DNA of 64,000 bases from Paraescarpia echinospica (GCA_020002185.1 CM034533.1:48086346-48150345), one strand, 5' to 3'. Positions 11,516 through 24,033 are shown, counted from the first letter of the stretch. A program made the numbers and translations. Notes: generated by a model not told the origin, from the sequence alone.

Positions 11516-11702
11516 TACCTGTACTGCTTCCAACATAGCTTCGCACATTGTCACTACGGTGATACAGGACTCTAAAGACAACATGTTGAAAGCAGTTGTT
11601 ATTCAAATGCTGCTAGTTCGGTCATTCATATAAACTATCCTGACGCGGTGCATGTAAATGACAACAGTTTGACGAGACCCCCAGAGTGTCCAACAGGTCT
11701 AC

Positions 11703-11945
11703 CTTTAGACGTGGAGCACCGGGCAGGCCGGTAGTGGTTCGCGTTGGCGTCTTTCTGAAGCTGAGAGACGGGCGACGGCTTGTAGTAGACCCAGCACTCG
11801 GCGAGCCACGGCACGTAATCGAGGGCGACACACGGGATGTCCTTCATGCAGGCGGCCTGGCAGTCCCGCAGGGAGTAGCCCCGGCTCTGGAGGGTGCCTC
11901 CCACTGCCCTACGATGAGCCCACTTGGTGAAGGTCGACCACCCCA
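11703..11945 (-). CDS. PAN/Apple-like domain exon
   Basis: Internal exon of 243 nt, phase 1-1, acceptor cctactgcag, donor GTAGAC. It encodes GWSTFTKWAHRRAVGGT, then SLRDCQAACMKDIPCVALDY, ECWVYY and ANANHYRPARC. It shares the DC-x3-C, CVALDY, CW and NHYRPxRC pattern with the exon at 4984-5223. With the leader exon at 12398-12557 upstream and the EGF exon at 10437-10544 downstream, all joins are in frame. A secreted PAN-EGF protein is the simplest reading. Confidence 0.8.
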
Positions 11946-12397
11946 CTGCAGTAGGAGAGGGGATGAGCTAACAATAGTCATCACTGCATTATAACAGCAC
12001 AGACAGACTGAGTGATTCTGAATGCACACTGCACTTCAGACTACTGGTTTACAACGCTGGCTGAAATGTTGGCAGAACATGTCATCGTATTAACAGTATT
12101 TACGGTTAACTCAACGATGCAAATGTAGCATGGTGTGTTAATTAACAATTACTTTGATTGGTGCAACATCTAGGCTTTAAGGTTTAGGGTGTAAAGTCTG
12201 ATTATTCTTATAAATAATGTTATAGCGTTTAAACTTAATGTATTTTAGCATCTTGACTACCAACATATGTTTTAATTAATCCTGTGTTACTTGTTATAGC
12301 AAAATTAAAAAGTAGATATGTGGTGAAGTTCAGTAACTGTCTAGAACATTGTGAATTATCTCAAAGTACATAACCATAGCTTGCATAGATGACGTAC

Positions 12398-12557
12398 TTG
12401 AAGCTTCAACGGTGGTTCCATTGACAAGGTGGACGTCACTTTGACCCCGGTCAGTGGAGGAGTGTCCATCATCACAATGAAGTCCAGTGCACGTCCCGTT
12501 CACACTGTGCCACACGGTTGCTATGGCAATGAAGCAAACCAGCCATTCCCTGTGTTT
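12398..12557 (-). CDS. Probable leader exon of the PAN/EGF gene
   Basis: On the minus strand an acceptor-like gactcgacag is followed by KHREWLVCFIAIATVWHSVNG, which looks like the hydrophobic core and cleavage region of a signal peptide, then a Cys-containing acidic linker (CTGLHCDDG). It ends at AA then GTACGT, a strong donor, in phase 1, which fits the PAN exon at 11945. No ATG is in frame here; the only upstream in-frame start-like codon is TTG at 12569, so the initiating Met must lie in a further 5' exon that I could not identify. Confidence 0.5.
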
Positions 12558-12569
12558 CTGTCGAGTCAA

Positions 12570-13596
12570 ATATCATCACAAACTACAGAACAGTGTAGAT
12601 CACGGTGAAATGTGTTTCATAACATTTTCAAATGATACACAATATTGTATGTGGTAATTTCACACAAAATGTTGCACAAATGAGGTAGTACATTACCTAT
12701 TGGAAACTAGATAGGTTTGCTTTTTCACTAAATACATCTGTTCGTCACTATTTCGTCCACTGTTGTAAGCTGAGTTTCACATTCGTGATCTGTTCCTTAT
12801 AAAACAAACACCATCTATCTGACTAGATGTATTGACGTCATGGTCACCACAGCGTGGCAAGCACAGCCACACATGTATGATGAGATCGTTTTTGCATTAC
12901 ACTTACACATTAACCGCCTTTAGCTAACGAAGTAAAGCGCAGTTACCGTACGCGAAAACTGGACGCGACGTCAAACATGAAGTCGACTCTGCATCTCGCG
13001 TCGGCATCTAGCAAAACACCATTAGCTAAACGCTCAGTAAGCGGTTCTACGTTCGACTCCGACAAAACATAAATATTACAGGTGGATATTGATGTGCATA
13101 GCAAAATATTCACAGCTAACAAAGAAAATGTACAGACGTAAGACAAACCCAAACGAGTCCAATAAATTCGGTTTATTTCACCGCGACAGGCTCAACACAG
13201 GCCACAGCTCCTGACTGCATAACTGTAGTTGTCAACAAGCGACTCCCATGTCTTATAAGAACTCGTCAAATGTGCTGACTGGTATGTCAAACTCAACCTT
13301 CTTTATATGAGTGTGTTCCTAAAAGGTCGAGATGTCACACTGCACAGTTATTTGTCAATTAATATAAATATTTACGTACGAAACAATGCGGCGTGTGTGT
13401 GCAATCGCCGAATGTCCACTTCTCACGTACGAACGCCGCGTAGAACGGCAGACCTGCGGTTGACCTCTGATTGCACCAAAATGGTGTGATGTAGCACTCC
13501 GCAATATGGAGTAACTTTTCGCCGTTGCGAAACTTGTTGCCGTTACGTTGCGCTTTTCATAGGTTCAGCCAAAGATGTATGTTACCACTTTACCAC
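12570..13596. other. No supported gene
   Basis: Upstream region of the PAN/EGF gene. One minus-strand open frame at 12943-13152 looks like a signal peptide but begins with TTG and lacks support. A first exon or promoter may lie here. Confidence 0.35.
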
Positions 13597-13935
13597 TCTG
13601 TGCGGAGCGCAATGGCACTATGACTAGAGCATCAGACTCTCAATTGAGAGAACCCGGGTTCAAATCCTGTGCTACCGTATCGAACCTGGGCAAGTTCGTT
13701 CATTCTACGTTGCTCCAATTCACTCAGCTGTATGAATGAGTACCAGTCCAGGCTATACACATTGGTGGATATTTGTGTAAGAATAGTCTTCGCGCATTAA
13801 TTGCAGCATGGCTGAGCCCTTCCCAGAGAAGTGAACACGGTGTTCGATTGAACAGGTGTGCCAGGGAGTAAAATGTAAAGCGTCTTGAACAGTCCTAAGG
13901 ACTGGATACTACACTATATTTTAAGAAATTAGCTT
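13597..13935 (+). mobile_element. tRNA-derived SINE
   Basis: The head resembles a tRNA gene with a pol III A-box-like region (about 13612-13630) and a B box GGTTCAAATCC at 13657-13667. A non-tRNA body follows with AATTCACTCAGCTGTATGAA, CAGAGAAGTGAACACGG and CAGTCCTAAGGACTGGATA. The body also occurs at 42300-42640. A real tRNA is excluded because there is no acceptor-stem pairing and the body continues. Confidence 0.8.
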
Positions 13936-14117
13936 TACTTTTACTTTTTACCAGTGGCAGCAATTGTAACTGGTGTTATAGAATCACGTCTTTATTAAAC
14001 ACTAAGTAAACTACACTTTTTTATTCCCAATTTGAATTAAATGTGCTCTAAAATAGTGTCCTGTTATTCAAATAATTTATTATCCCTCTCCGTCACCCAG
14101 TGCACCTTTTGGCCGGT

Positions 14118-14661
14118 GAGCGCGCCCTTTCCTTTAGCACGGCAAGCGGCGGTGTGGCCTGTTGTTTCCGACTGTACATGAAATTGCAATCGCGAAATTT
14201 TATATTTTTGATATCACCATCAAGATAATAATCTTGCCTACAAATGTGTCACGGGATGTTTACTTTTTGAGTTATTGCCGTTTAAACATTGCAATTGTTT
14301 AAACTTGCACTGGGAATTTATATTCTTGTATCACAGTTATGGTAATATTCGTATCTACAAATATCACCAGTTGGATGTACCAAGGATTTGTTTTTACTGG
14401 TAGCGTTTATGTCATTGTTGTTAATCATGCAATATATACGCGGCCGCGGATATAATGTAAGGCTGAGCATTCGCGATGTTTAAACGGTAGTAATTCAGAA
14501 AGTAAACACAAATCCTGTGTACATCCAGTTACAAACTTGTAGATAAGATTATTATCCTTACGGCGATATAAAAATATTAAATTTCGCGTTTGCAATTTCA
14601 TGTACAGTATGAAACAACAGGCCGCACCGCCACTTGCCGTGCTAAAGAATAGGGCGCGCTC
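14118..14661. mobile_element. Foldback/MITE with about 180-bp inverted arms
   Basis: GAGCGCGCCCT, CTTTAGCACGGCAAG, GGCCTGTTGTTTC, TGTACATGAAATTGCAA and GATAATAATCTT occur in order from 14118 and in reverse complement ending at 14661. A core of about 200 bp has no coding capacity. Target duplication not identified. Confidence 0.82.
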
Positions 14662-16944
14662 AGAGTCTCTACCTGTGGTGACGTTAGCAACATCTGAAGG
14701 GCTGGTTGCTTTGTGACACGCATATGACCATGTTTGGGCTTAGGGACATGAGTTCACAATAAACAGACTTCATACTTTAAATATTACTTGATAAGAGCAT
14801 TAACTTTACGTACACGAAGTTTTAAAGTAATTAAAAATCTTATTTCACTTAGTCTTTAATATTTAAACTGTCGTCTGTCGGCAGAACCGAGTAAGCTTTA
14901 ATCAGATTGGGCGTAAACATGTATTTGTCTAAGTTAAATCTGTGTCACTGCGACTGAGCGTGATGCTTTCTGTTATTAGTTGATCATGTAGCCCCAGTAA
15001 ATGCACTGGTGGACATCCTCGCTTGTCTGTGCCCCCGGCATATCGCCTTGTCCAAACGTGGAAGGAAGGCTGGCCCGTTATCCAATATCTGTTAGCCTTA
15101 GGCCAGTTTGGGTTTGCTCCAATTGAGGCTGATATCGCATGTATTATATGAGAATATTTTATGAAATTACATGAAATGTTAGCCACGATTTAGATTGGAT
15201 CACATCTATTACATGTAATATCAGCCACAGTTGAATCAACCTCAAACATGTATTTGGGAAGTAGAAATATTAGAAAATGCACTATTGATGGCCCAGTTGC
15301 CATTGGCCCTATTATAAGACATAAATTATGACATAGAGCGAATATATGGCATATAGTAGAGTTCCCTACGTTTGAGCACCTAGACGTTTTTAATGATACT
15401 GATACAGTATATGTTATTTTAACATGTTTCCCTTGTGAGTCTGAGTACTCATCATCATTGTTAACATGTCAAGCTAATTATTGAAAACTTTGCCATAGCA
15501 TGTATAAATGACATTATTTACAAATGCGATCATGCACCACAGCCATCACCAACATTCCCTAAGCTGTTACAGAGATGCCAGGTGATGTTTGCCGGCGAAA
15601 TGTTACAGATTTCATAGTTAAATAGTGTTCGAGTATGGCATTTGATTAGCAATCATAGACATAACCGTAGGCAGAGCAGTCCAAAGAATACAACTGTTGT
15701 TTTAGTAAATAAATCCGTAATATTTTGGCATGATCATTGGTGCAATGTGGAAAACTGCACTGTCAGTTCAGTATTAAACATTAACCTCCAATAGTCAACC
15801 GCTAGTTTACAAATGACTCAATACCGCATTGCTACCGATTTGCGCGACGCACGGAACTTTGCCTTGGAAGTTGGAGTTGGACACGCAACGATACTTTTTT
15901 AATGATTAGGCCTAAAATTGAATGATTAGACCTAGTCCTAGAACGGGTAGTCGGTCTAAATTACCCTGATCTGTCACGGTGACAGTCATTCACCAGGGAC
16001 AGTGGCTGTGGTCAGCGCGTGTGGACTGTTGTAAACGCTTGTGGATGGTAGTGGGCGGTGTTTCCGGAAATTACAGTCAGCACCGACCTTTGCCCAGCGG
16101 GTGGACAAGCTGAACTTTAAGTCGAAGAAAACGCCACCAGTTCAAAAATTGTTCTACTTTCCAGCGTATAAAGTACTCACCATTTCACAATATATGCGTA
16201 TGCAAAGTATTACCAAATATTAGTATGATCACTGGTAAGACAAGTTCACATCTACGTTAAACACGTTCTTATTACATAATCGGGTGTTCCACTGCAGTTT
16301 TAAAAACACGAAGACGCGGTTGATTGTAAAATTGAAAATTAGAGGACAGGAACACGGAACTTGGAAGTAAAAAAAATATTCCTCGAGAACATGTTTACGA
16401 ATTTAAATTAACGTAGATGCACTATAAATGAAATCAAGATAACTGTCGAAAATATAATAGTTGTGTGTATTCAATGAAAGTTAAGCACAGCTTCAAGTTC
16501 AGGAAGGCGGACGATTTAAAAAAAACCGCCAGATGCTCTGGTGGATCTCTGCTTCTCCGCTAGGTATTACAGCAACACCTTCATTCGCTAGATGGCGCAC
16601 CATTTATTAACGAAATTATTAGGAGTGAGACCTCTGGAGTTAGACCACAATAAAATTCCACACGGGGCAGTTATAAGATTCGTGTAAAAATGACTACTTT
16701 GTGTTTCAGAAAAACACACTAAAACCTGCATGAGTAACATTTGGGAAATGATTTCTTAATGCGGTAAGCCTATGTAGTTATTAGCCATTTATGACTTTAT
16801 GTGGTGTCCGATGTATGTTTCCAATCGGCTCTGACATTCTTGAAGTCCTTGATGAGCAATAACACGAATGCCACTCAAAGCTACGAGCTCTCGATGGCAA
16901 GTGGTTCACACATTTATTTCCAATGTATATTAGTTGTCCTTCCA
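14662..16944. other. Non-coding, nothing recognisable
   Basis: No exon, RNA or clear repeat structure could be supported in these 2.3 kb. Confidence 0.4.
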
Positions 16945-18430
16945 CGTACTTTATAAACCGATTTCTAACCTCAGCTTTATTTCCAAAATACTAGAAAAGG
17001 TTGTAGCAACTCGTCTAAGGTCTCACATTAGCACAAATGCCTTAATTAATGTGTCACAATCAGCATAGACCGTTTCGTTCAACAGAGATTTCCCTCTTAA
17101 ACGTTCACAATGAAATTAACTTGAACATTAAAGTGACTGCACTTACCTTACAAGATCTTTCTGCCGCTTTTGACACGATTGATCACAACATTCTTATTGA
17201 ACGCTTATTAAAATGGTACGGCATATTTGGCACAGCTCTAAGCTGGTTTTCTTCATACCTAACTGATAGATACCAAACTTTAAAGATTGGGAACTGCTTT
17301 TCGGCCGCACTGCCAACTTTATTTGGTGTTCCCCAGGGTTATGTTCTCATGCCTTTGCTTTTTACTCTTTACACCACGCTACTAAACGCCGTTATACAAA
17401 GACAGCTTGGATCATCATCTTTATGCTGATGGTACTCAAATCTACATTTCTTTGGTTACCCCGGATACAATTCGCTCCCTTAACCAACTTAGTGATTGCC
17501 TCCAAGATATCTTCCACTGGATGACTGACTGCAAGTTGAAATCAAATGCAAATAAAACTGAATGGATCATTATTGGTATTCCAATGCAGCGCAGTAAACT
17601 TGATGGTTTTTCCTTACGCGTATTTTGAATCAGCATATCACGCCACTGGTGACGCCAGCAACATCGGTACGGAATCTAGGAGTGATCTTTGATAGTAACA
17701 TCAATTTCCGACAACACATATCTCAAAAATTGCGCTGCTGTTTTTATCATATTCCTGATTTTCGCCGTATTCGTCGGTATATGTCATTTTCTGGTGTTAA
17801 AACTATTGAAACAGCGCTTGTTAGCAGCAGACTTGACTATTGCAATTCTGTCTTTTATAACATCCCTAGCAAGGATATTACCAAACTTCAACGTGTCCAA
17901 AATTTTCTAGCAAGGGTAGATACAACCTCTCCTCGTTTTTTTCGCTCTGTACCACTTTTAAGGTCTTTGCATTGGCTTCCTGTACAACATCGTAAAGTAT
18001 TTAAGATCTGTACCATTACAAACCAGGCACTGTCCAGTAAGCAACCATCTTATTTGAATTCACTGTTTACTTCTGTAAGAAAACCTATCCAGCATCGATC
18101 ATCTAGTTGTGACCAACTTTTTGTTCCTAGAGTCAACACTAACATTGGAACTATGGCTTTTTCTGTTGCTGCACCAACTCTTTGAAATATGCTCCCTCTT
18201 AGTGTTAGATCAGTTGAAAATATTACAAACTTCCGTCGTCATTTAAAAACTTGTCTTTACAATCTTGCTTATTCACCATAGTTCCCTAGCGCCTTGACCC
18301 ATCTTTTGACAACTGGAATACTGCTTACGGGTTTTGAGATTGACCAATCCTCTTGTCTTGATGCGCCTCTGAGCTTGGTTTCCAAGGATTTAGGCGCAAT
18401 AAAAGTTATCTTATTATTAGTAGTAGTAGT
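16945..18430 (+). mobile_element. 5'-truncated CR1/L2-type LINE, reverse transcriptase and 3' end
   Basis: Starts inside reverse transcriptase (RPISNLSFISKILEKVV-like). Then LTLQDLSAAFDTIDHNIL (RT motif A), WFSSYLTDRYQ, FGVPQGYVLMPLLFTLY, and a motif C that reads HLYADGTQ where YADDTQ is normal, so the catalytic box is mutated. It continues with LGVIFDSNINF, SSRLDYCNS, LQRVQNFLAR, LHWLPVQHRKVFKI, and FSVAAPTL. Frameshifts fall near 17400 and 17630. The 3' end carries GGCGCAATAAAAGTTATC and a TTATTATTAGTAGTAG tail, as in L2 elements. Same orientation as the host plus strand. Confidence 0.9.
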
Positions 18431-19090
18431 ACTTACAAGTGGATAGGCGTCGGAACGCGATGACTAATTGGGAGGCTAGGGGCATGGTGCTCACCATGCA
18501 AAGCCCTTCAACTCGTCCTGAGGCTCATCAAAAAATCTCCAACTACACCCCTCCGCTGAAATATTGGGGGGCTAAATATATCTCCCCCCCCCCGGTTAGG
18601 ACGTCTATGATGTGTTATAGGCTTAGACTATGTTACCTGTGTTATGTATACGTTCCTTTTGTTTGCAGAAATGTAGTTATAAAATCAATTCTTCCTGAGC
18701 AGACCTTCTAAGTTTCCTGATTCAGATATGGCGCGAGATCTCCCACTGTTTAGTCAGTTTTCCAATAACATCCTGATGTCTCGATTGTCATATTCGACTC
18801 TACGATGTTTTGTTGATTGTCAAGCCTTCTGGCCTGATTGAGTTTATTTGCATACAATCGTAAACAGTTATTTGCATATGATCAATATAATGTAATTAAT
18901 GAGTTGTAGTAGTAATATTACTATGTAAATCATCTTCAGTTTGACAAAAATAGGTCAAAGATATTCATGCGACAACAACGAAAGGATTCTTTTTAAAACC
19001 TGGGTGAGTCTACGCGCATGCGTGCATGTGTGCCATGCAGGCTGTCGGGTGTGCGGGTGTATATATACATGCACGCAGGTTGCCTTCATG

Positions 19091-19094
19091 GTGT

Positions 19095-19138
<44 letters not shown>

Positions 19139-19140
19139 GT

Positions 19141-19191
<51 letters not shown>

Positions 19192-19240
19192 TGTGCGTGC
19201 ATGTGTCCGTGCGTGCGTGCGTGCATGAGTACGTGTTTTG
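19091..19240 (+). repeat. (GT)n microsatellite
   Basis: About 120 bp of GT with GGGT interruptions, ending in GTGC repeats. Open frames over it are meaningless. Confidence 0.95.
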
Positions 19241-19504
19241 TGCGCATCACAACTCTTGTAAGCAGTAGTTGTTTTATTAAAAGGCTACTCGACAAAATAG
19301 CGCAACACAACAAAGTGACAGCTACTTAACATGTAAATGTTCGGTATACAAATCTATGTTTGCTTTTGTGAACAGTAGGTCTGCCTCGGGTGATAGGCCT
19401 ATGTAATACGTTTATCACACCGTAACACAAATCTTGTCTGTGACATCACACTTAAATTACGTTTTGGTTTATACGTTTGTGTTTACTTTGTGCGTAAGTA
19501 CAAC

Positions 19505-20872
19505 AACCACGGATGTCACAACTATCAGTCAACACGACCATGGATGTCACAACTGTCAGTCAACGCGACCATGGATGTCACAACTGTCAGTCAACACGAC
19601 CATGGATGTCACAACTATCAGTCAACGCGACCTTGGACGCTACAACTATCAGTCAACATGACCATGGATGTCACAACTGTCAGTCAACGCGACCTTGGAC
19701 GCCACAACTGTCAGTCAACGCTACCATGGATGTCACAACTATCTGTCAACGCGACCTTGGACGCTACAACTATCAGTCAACATGACCATGGATGTCACAA
19801 CTGTCAGTCAACGCGACCTTGGACGCCACAACTGTCAGTCAACGCGACCATGGATGTCACAACTATCTGTCAACGCGACCTTGGACGCTACAACTATCAG
19901 ACAACATGACCATGGATGTCACAACTATCTGTCAACGCGACCTTGGACGCTACAACTATCAGTCAACATGACCATGGATGTCACAACTGTCAGTCAACGC
20001 GACCTTGGACGCCACAACTGTCAGTCAACGCGACCATGGATGTCACAACTATCTGTCAACGCGACCTTGGACGCTACAACTATCAGTCAACATGACCATG
20101 GATGTCACAACTGTCAGTCAACGAGACCTTGGACGCTACAACTATCAGTCAACTTGACCATGGATATCACAACTGTCAGTCAACGCGACCGTGGATGTCA
20201 CAACTATCTGTCAACGCGACATTGAATGCCACAACGATCAGTCAACATGACCATGGATGTCACAACAGTCAGTCAACGCGACCATGGATGTCACAACTGT
20301 CAGTCATCGCGACCATGAACGTCACAATTATTAGTTAACACGACCATGGATGTCACAACTGTCAGTCAACGCGACCATGGATGTCACAACTGTCAGTCAT
20401 CGCGACCATGAACGTCACAATTATTAGTTAACACGACCATGAATATCACAACTGTCAGTCAACGCGACCATGGATGTCACAACTATCAGTCAACGCGACC
20501 GTGGATGTCACAACTATCAGTCAACACGGCCATGGATATCACAAATGTCAGTCAACGCGACCGTGGATGTCACAACTATCAGTCAACACGGCCATGGATA
20601 TCACAAATGTCAGTCAACGCGACCGTGGATGTCACAACTATCTGTCAACGCGACATTGAATGCCACAACGATCAGTCAACATGACCATGGATGTCTCAAC
20701 AGTCAGTCAACGCGACCATGGATGTCACAACTGTCAGTCATCGCGACCATGAACGTCACAATTATTAGTTAACACGACCATGGATGTCACAACTGTCAGT
20801 CAACGCGACCATGGATGTCACAACTGTCAGTCAACGTGACCATGTATGTCACAACTATCAGTCAACGCGACC
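19505..20872 (+). repeat. 31-bp minisatellite, about 44 copies
   Basis: Unit ATGGATGTCACAACTGTCAG plus TCAACGCGACC, with higher-order blocks: alternation of GACCATGGATGT and GACCTTGGACGC copies, and a few near-identical multi-copy segments around 20240-20400 and 20680-20830. The many open frames arise because 31 is not a multiple of three and the unit lacks stops. Confidence 0.95.
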
Positions 20873-21428
20873 GCCTCGGATTACTTCTGCTTTGTGAACA
20901 CTGAGTCGTACTCACAGAACTATGTCATTTTCGTAGCTATCTGACGAGATTTGTGATATTACTGATTTACCTGCTAAAAACACTCATTTTCTACTAACCG
21001 TAGCACAACATTATCTACACTTCACGCACCATCTCTCACGTCCATCAACCGAGACATTGTTTTCGTTTCATCCAGAAACAAGTCACGTAAGAGTCACGTG
21101 CGATCAACGCGTGCCATGGCAAATCTTTGAATCGAGTTGATGCTGATGACGTTCATGTGCTCAGTCGATAAGTGTCACTCGACAGAGACAACGTTCGTTT
21201 ACCCAATCAACTCGCTTTCATTAGAATGTCTGTCATGGAACAATGCGAGACAACTGCGACTTACTCACACGTGATTTGTGCGTCTGCGTGTACGCTCGAG
21301 ATTTATTATCATGGATCCCATTATAATCGCAGACATCGAAGAACGGACTACTTGTACGACAAGGAACTGTGTCTTTGACGAGAACCGACATCACAACCGT
21401 CTCAAGAACACTCCGCCCCTGACGCGTC
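20873..21428. other. 3' flank of the membrane-protein gene, no other gene
   Basis: Probably the 3' untranslated region of the minus-strand gene ending at 21429, then spacer. No further feature supported. Confidence 0.4.
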
Positions 21429-22073
21429 CTATTTGAGCGACTGTAGCAACCTCCAGATTTTGTTGAAGGCCCCGAGCCGTTCGACGTAGTAGTGTTGACT
21501 GCGAGCCAGCCAATCGTCGTCGCCACACAGTCGCAAATATTCCATGGCGTTCCGGGCGATCGGCGAGGCGACGAGACGGGGATTAGCATCGCTCTTGATG
21601 CGCCCACTGAAGCCGAGCGGTATCCCCATGGCGTACGACGTGGGGTCGTGGGGCGGGAGGAAGCTGAAGGAGCTCGCCAGTAGGGTGTTGAGCATGCTGA
21701 CGGTAGCGGACGGCCGCTGGGCTGCGCTGTCGCTCGGCGACACTCGCGATGGCAGCTCGTTGAGCGCCTCGGAGCTACGAGATGATGACTTATCGGCCGA
21801 CCACTCGCTGTGAAAGGACGGCGCGCTCTCTGCCGCTACCGGGACATACGTGTCTGGTGTCAACAGGCAGCTTTGTGGCGCCTCTTCGAGGCTCGCCCGA
21901 GACTGGCCCGCGACGGGAACCAGTGGAGCATCGACAGTCTGCTCGTTAGGTGGCGCTTGTTCGTTTACTGGTTCGTCGCTATGCGGCGCTGCTACTTCAT
22001 TGGCGACATTGCCCGTGACGAGATCACTCGGTTGACTCGGTCCATCACGCTGACTTGTCACAACTGGGGCAAT
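21429..22073 (-). CDS. Terminal exon of an unnamed membrane protein
   Basis: Acceptor ttacgtttcag at 22074-22084, phase 0, then 214 codons and a stop. The first half is a Ser/Pro/Glu/Ala-rich linker. The last 80 residues look conserved and folded: FSFLPPHDPTSYAMGIPLGF, then SPIARNAMEYLRLCGDDDWL and YYVERLGAFNKIWRLLQSLK. It joins in frame to the exon at 23210-23832. I do not recognise the family. The tail could be a cytosolic interaction segment of the membrane protein encoded upstream. Confidence 0.6.
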   Translation of the reverse strand: MAPVVTSQRDGPSQPSDLVTGNVANEVAAPHSDEPVNEQAPPNEQTVDAPLVPVAGQSRASLEEAPQSCLLTPDTYVPVAAESAPSFHSEWSADKSSSRSSEALNELPSRVSPSDSAAQRPSATVSMLNTLLASSFSFLPPHDPTSYAMGIPLGFSGRIKSDANPRLVASPIARNAMEYLRLCGDDDWLARSQHYYVERLGAFNKIWRLLQSLK

Positions 22074-22169
22074 CTGAAACGTAATAATTAGCATCTGGGA
22101 TATAAACGCACGGACGCAACGTCAACCCACAGGCCTACGTTCAACAATGACACTATACCTTCCAACTCT

Positions 22170-22500
22170 CCCGTGAAATCCGGGAGTCCCCTGATATTCG
22201 GTGTATCTCCCGGAATACAGGCAAACCCCCCTGATTTTCTCTGAAAATCTCCAACAGCACCCCAGCGGTCTTTCGAGACAGCGCGACACCACGGGAGACG
22301 TGCTGAGACGTGTTGAACCGCTGAATTTCTGGGGGGAAATCTCCAATGACACCCCCCCCTTCGAGACAGCGAACCGGTGAAGTTCAAGCGAAAAATCTCC
22401 AACAGCAATCCACCCCCCGTCTTCCGATGTCGAAATCCGAGACAGCGCGACACGGGAAGCGTGCTGAACCGCTAATGAATCTCCCGGATTTCAACAACAA
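22170..22500. repeat. Diverged 100-110-bp repeats in the intron
   Basis: Three imperfect copies of AAATCTCCAACAGCA, TCGAGACAGCG, and GTGCTGAACCGCT-type blocks with C-rich runs. They sit in the intron of the minus-strand gene. Confidence 0.6.
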
Positions 22501-22934
22501 AGTTGGCAGGTATATGACACGGTTGCTGCAAGTTAATAATTTTGTTTATAAAAGCAATGCTAATCCAAATAAAACAACGTCGAGGTAAATGCAATCCACA
22601 ACTTAATATAAGCACATGTCCGAGAGGTTCGTCAGTATATTTGATAATTCGCAGCGAGCTCATAGTTGGTTCTTATAATGCGGTCGCGCCGTGTTGAGAC
22701 GCCATTGGAGGCACCCAGCTTGCGAGGTTTCCTCGGCTTGCTGGAACCGTTCTTACGGTTTACAAAACAAAACGGACGCCACACAATTCTCATTTACCTA
22801 TCAAAATGGTATCAAATGTAATGCTTCTAGACCCTAATTATATCACGTTTTATAAGAATAATTACGCAAACGTGTTGGACGTTTAAATGTATGCCACACG
22901 TGTAACGTTTGTATGCCCGACTGTGGCGTATGCA

Positions 22935-22990
22935 CGTGGTGATCGTGGTGATCGTGGTGATCGTGGTGATCGTGGTGATCATGGTGATGT
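22935..22990 (+). repeat. 9-bp microsatellite (GTGATCGTG)n
   Basis: Five to six copies of GTGATCGTG. Confidence 0.9.
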
Positions 22991-23209
22991 TTGTAATGAA
23001 GAGACGGTGACGATGACAATGGTGTGATGTTGACGACAACGATTATGAATATGGAAAGGCACGTGTATGACAGGTCTAAGCGTAGAGAACCTCGCGAGGA
23101 GCTGTCCCAGCTACCCCTTGCTAGTTCACCTATATACTAAGGGTTTAGATGTTAGATGCGTCGAGTAAACGCAGTGCCGCCGTTGTCATAGCGGACACGG
23201 AGGACGAAC

Positions 23210-23832
23210 CTGAAAGACGTTGGTCGGCAGTAGCCGCCGCAGTAGGCCGAGTTGGTGGGGCACGAGCTGCCGAATCGACGCCGCCATCGTCGTCGAAGTG
23301 GTGGGCGGCGGTCTGGCCGGACCACTAGCGTATACGCCGATCACGCACTGCAGGTTGGACACGTTCGTGTTGATCATCGCGCTCCCTGGACGCTCCTGCG
23401 GACAACGTGATGTAATATCCGGTTCGGCACCACGGAGTTTTTTTTTGTAGGTCGCGTAGCCGACGTAAGTGAGAGCGGGGGGCACGACGGATAGCAGGGG
23501 CATCCAGCGCACGGCGACGGGGGGCGGCAGACAGACAAGCGACAGCGCGGCAACTGTCGCGAGGCCGTTTAGCGGGTAGAGAATGAGACGAAAGGCCGCC
23601 CACTGCACGGCGTTGCACAGACACGTCTCCGTGAGCCTCGACACGACACTGCCGTCGATGTGCCGTTGTCGCCACGGCAGATAGCCGATGTCCATGAGGG
23701 ACATGAGCAGGAGCCACGTCGTGAACTCGGCCCCGCGGTACACGATCCACGTCTGGTTGACAACGGCCGTCGCCAGCACGTCGAGCCACATCATCGGCAC
23801 GGCCCGCGCCGCGTTCGACCACATGAGGCGCC
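23210..23832 (-). CDS. Exon of an unnamed multi-pass membrane protein (TLC-like features)
   Basis: Exon of 623 nt; acceptor gtgtggggacag (phase 1), donor CAG then GTTCGT (phase 0). It encodes several hydrophobic spans: AVPMMWLDVLATAVV, FTTWLLLMSLMDIGYL, AVQWAAFRLILYPLNGLATV, and a last span ending VVPPALTYVGYATYKKK with a basic stop-transfer. The GAEFTTWLL and NAVQWAAFRLILYP phrases resemble the E-TT-LL and F-R-P elements of TLC-domain proteins, but the match is loose and I do not assign a family. A Ser/Thr/Pro-rich soluble segment ends the exon and continues in 21429-22073. The (AC)n tract at 23935-24095 is in the preceding intron. Confidence 0.55.
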
Positions 23833-23934
23833 CTGTCCCCACACGACACAGGTAGGGTGAACACACACAACACACACGACACGCTAGTGTCAACACATAC
23901 CCACAACACCGTTAGTGTCAACACACACACTTAC

Positions 23935-23937
23935 ACA

Positions 23938-24030
<93 letters not shown>

Positions 24031-24033
24031 GCA

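Noticed and set aside
12943..13152. Minus-strand signal-peptide-like frame
   Set aside because: Begins with TTG, not ATG; no clean donor in a phase fitting the next exon.
13620..13680. A tRNA gene
   Set aside because: Has A and B box words but no acceptor stem pairing, and continues into a SINE body.
19086..19313. His/Thr or Cys/Val repeat proteins over (GT)n; also 23857-24169 over (AC)n
   Set aside because: Translations of dinucleotide repeats.
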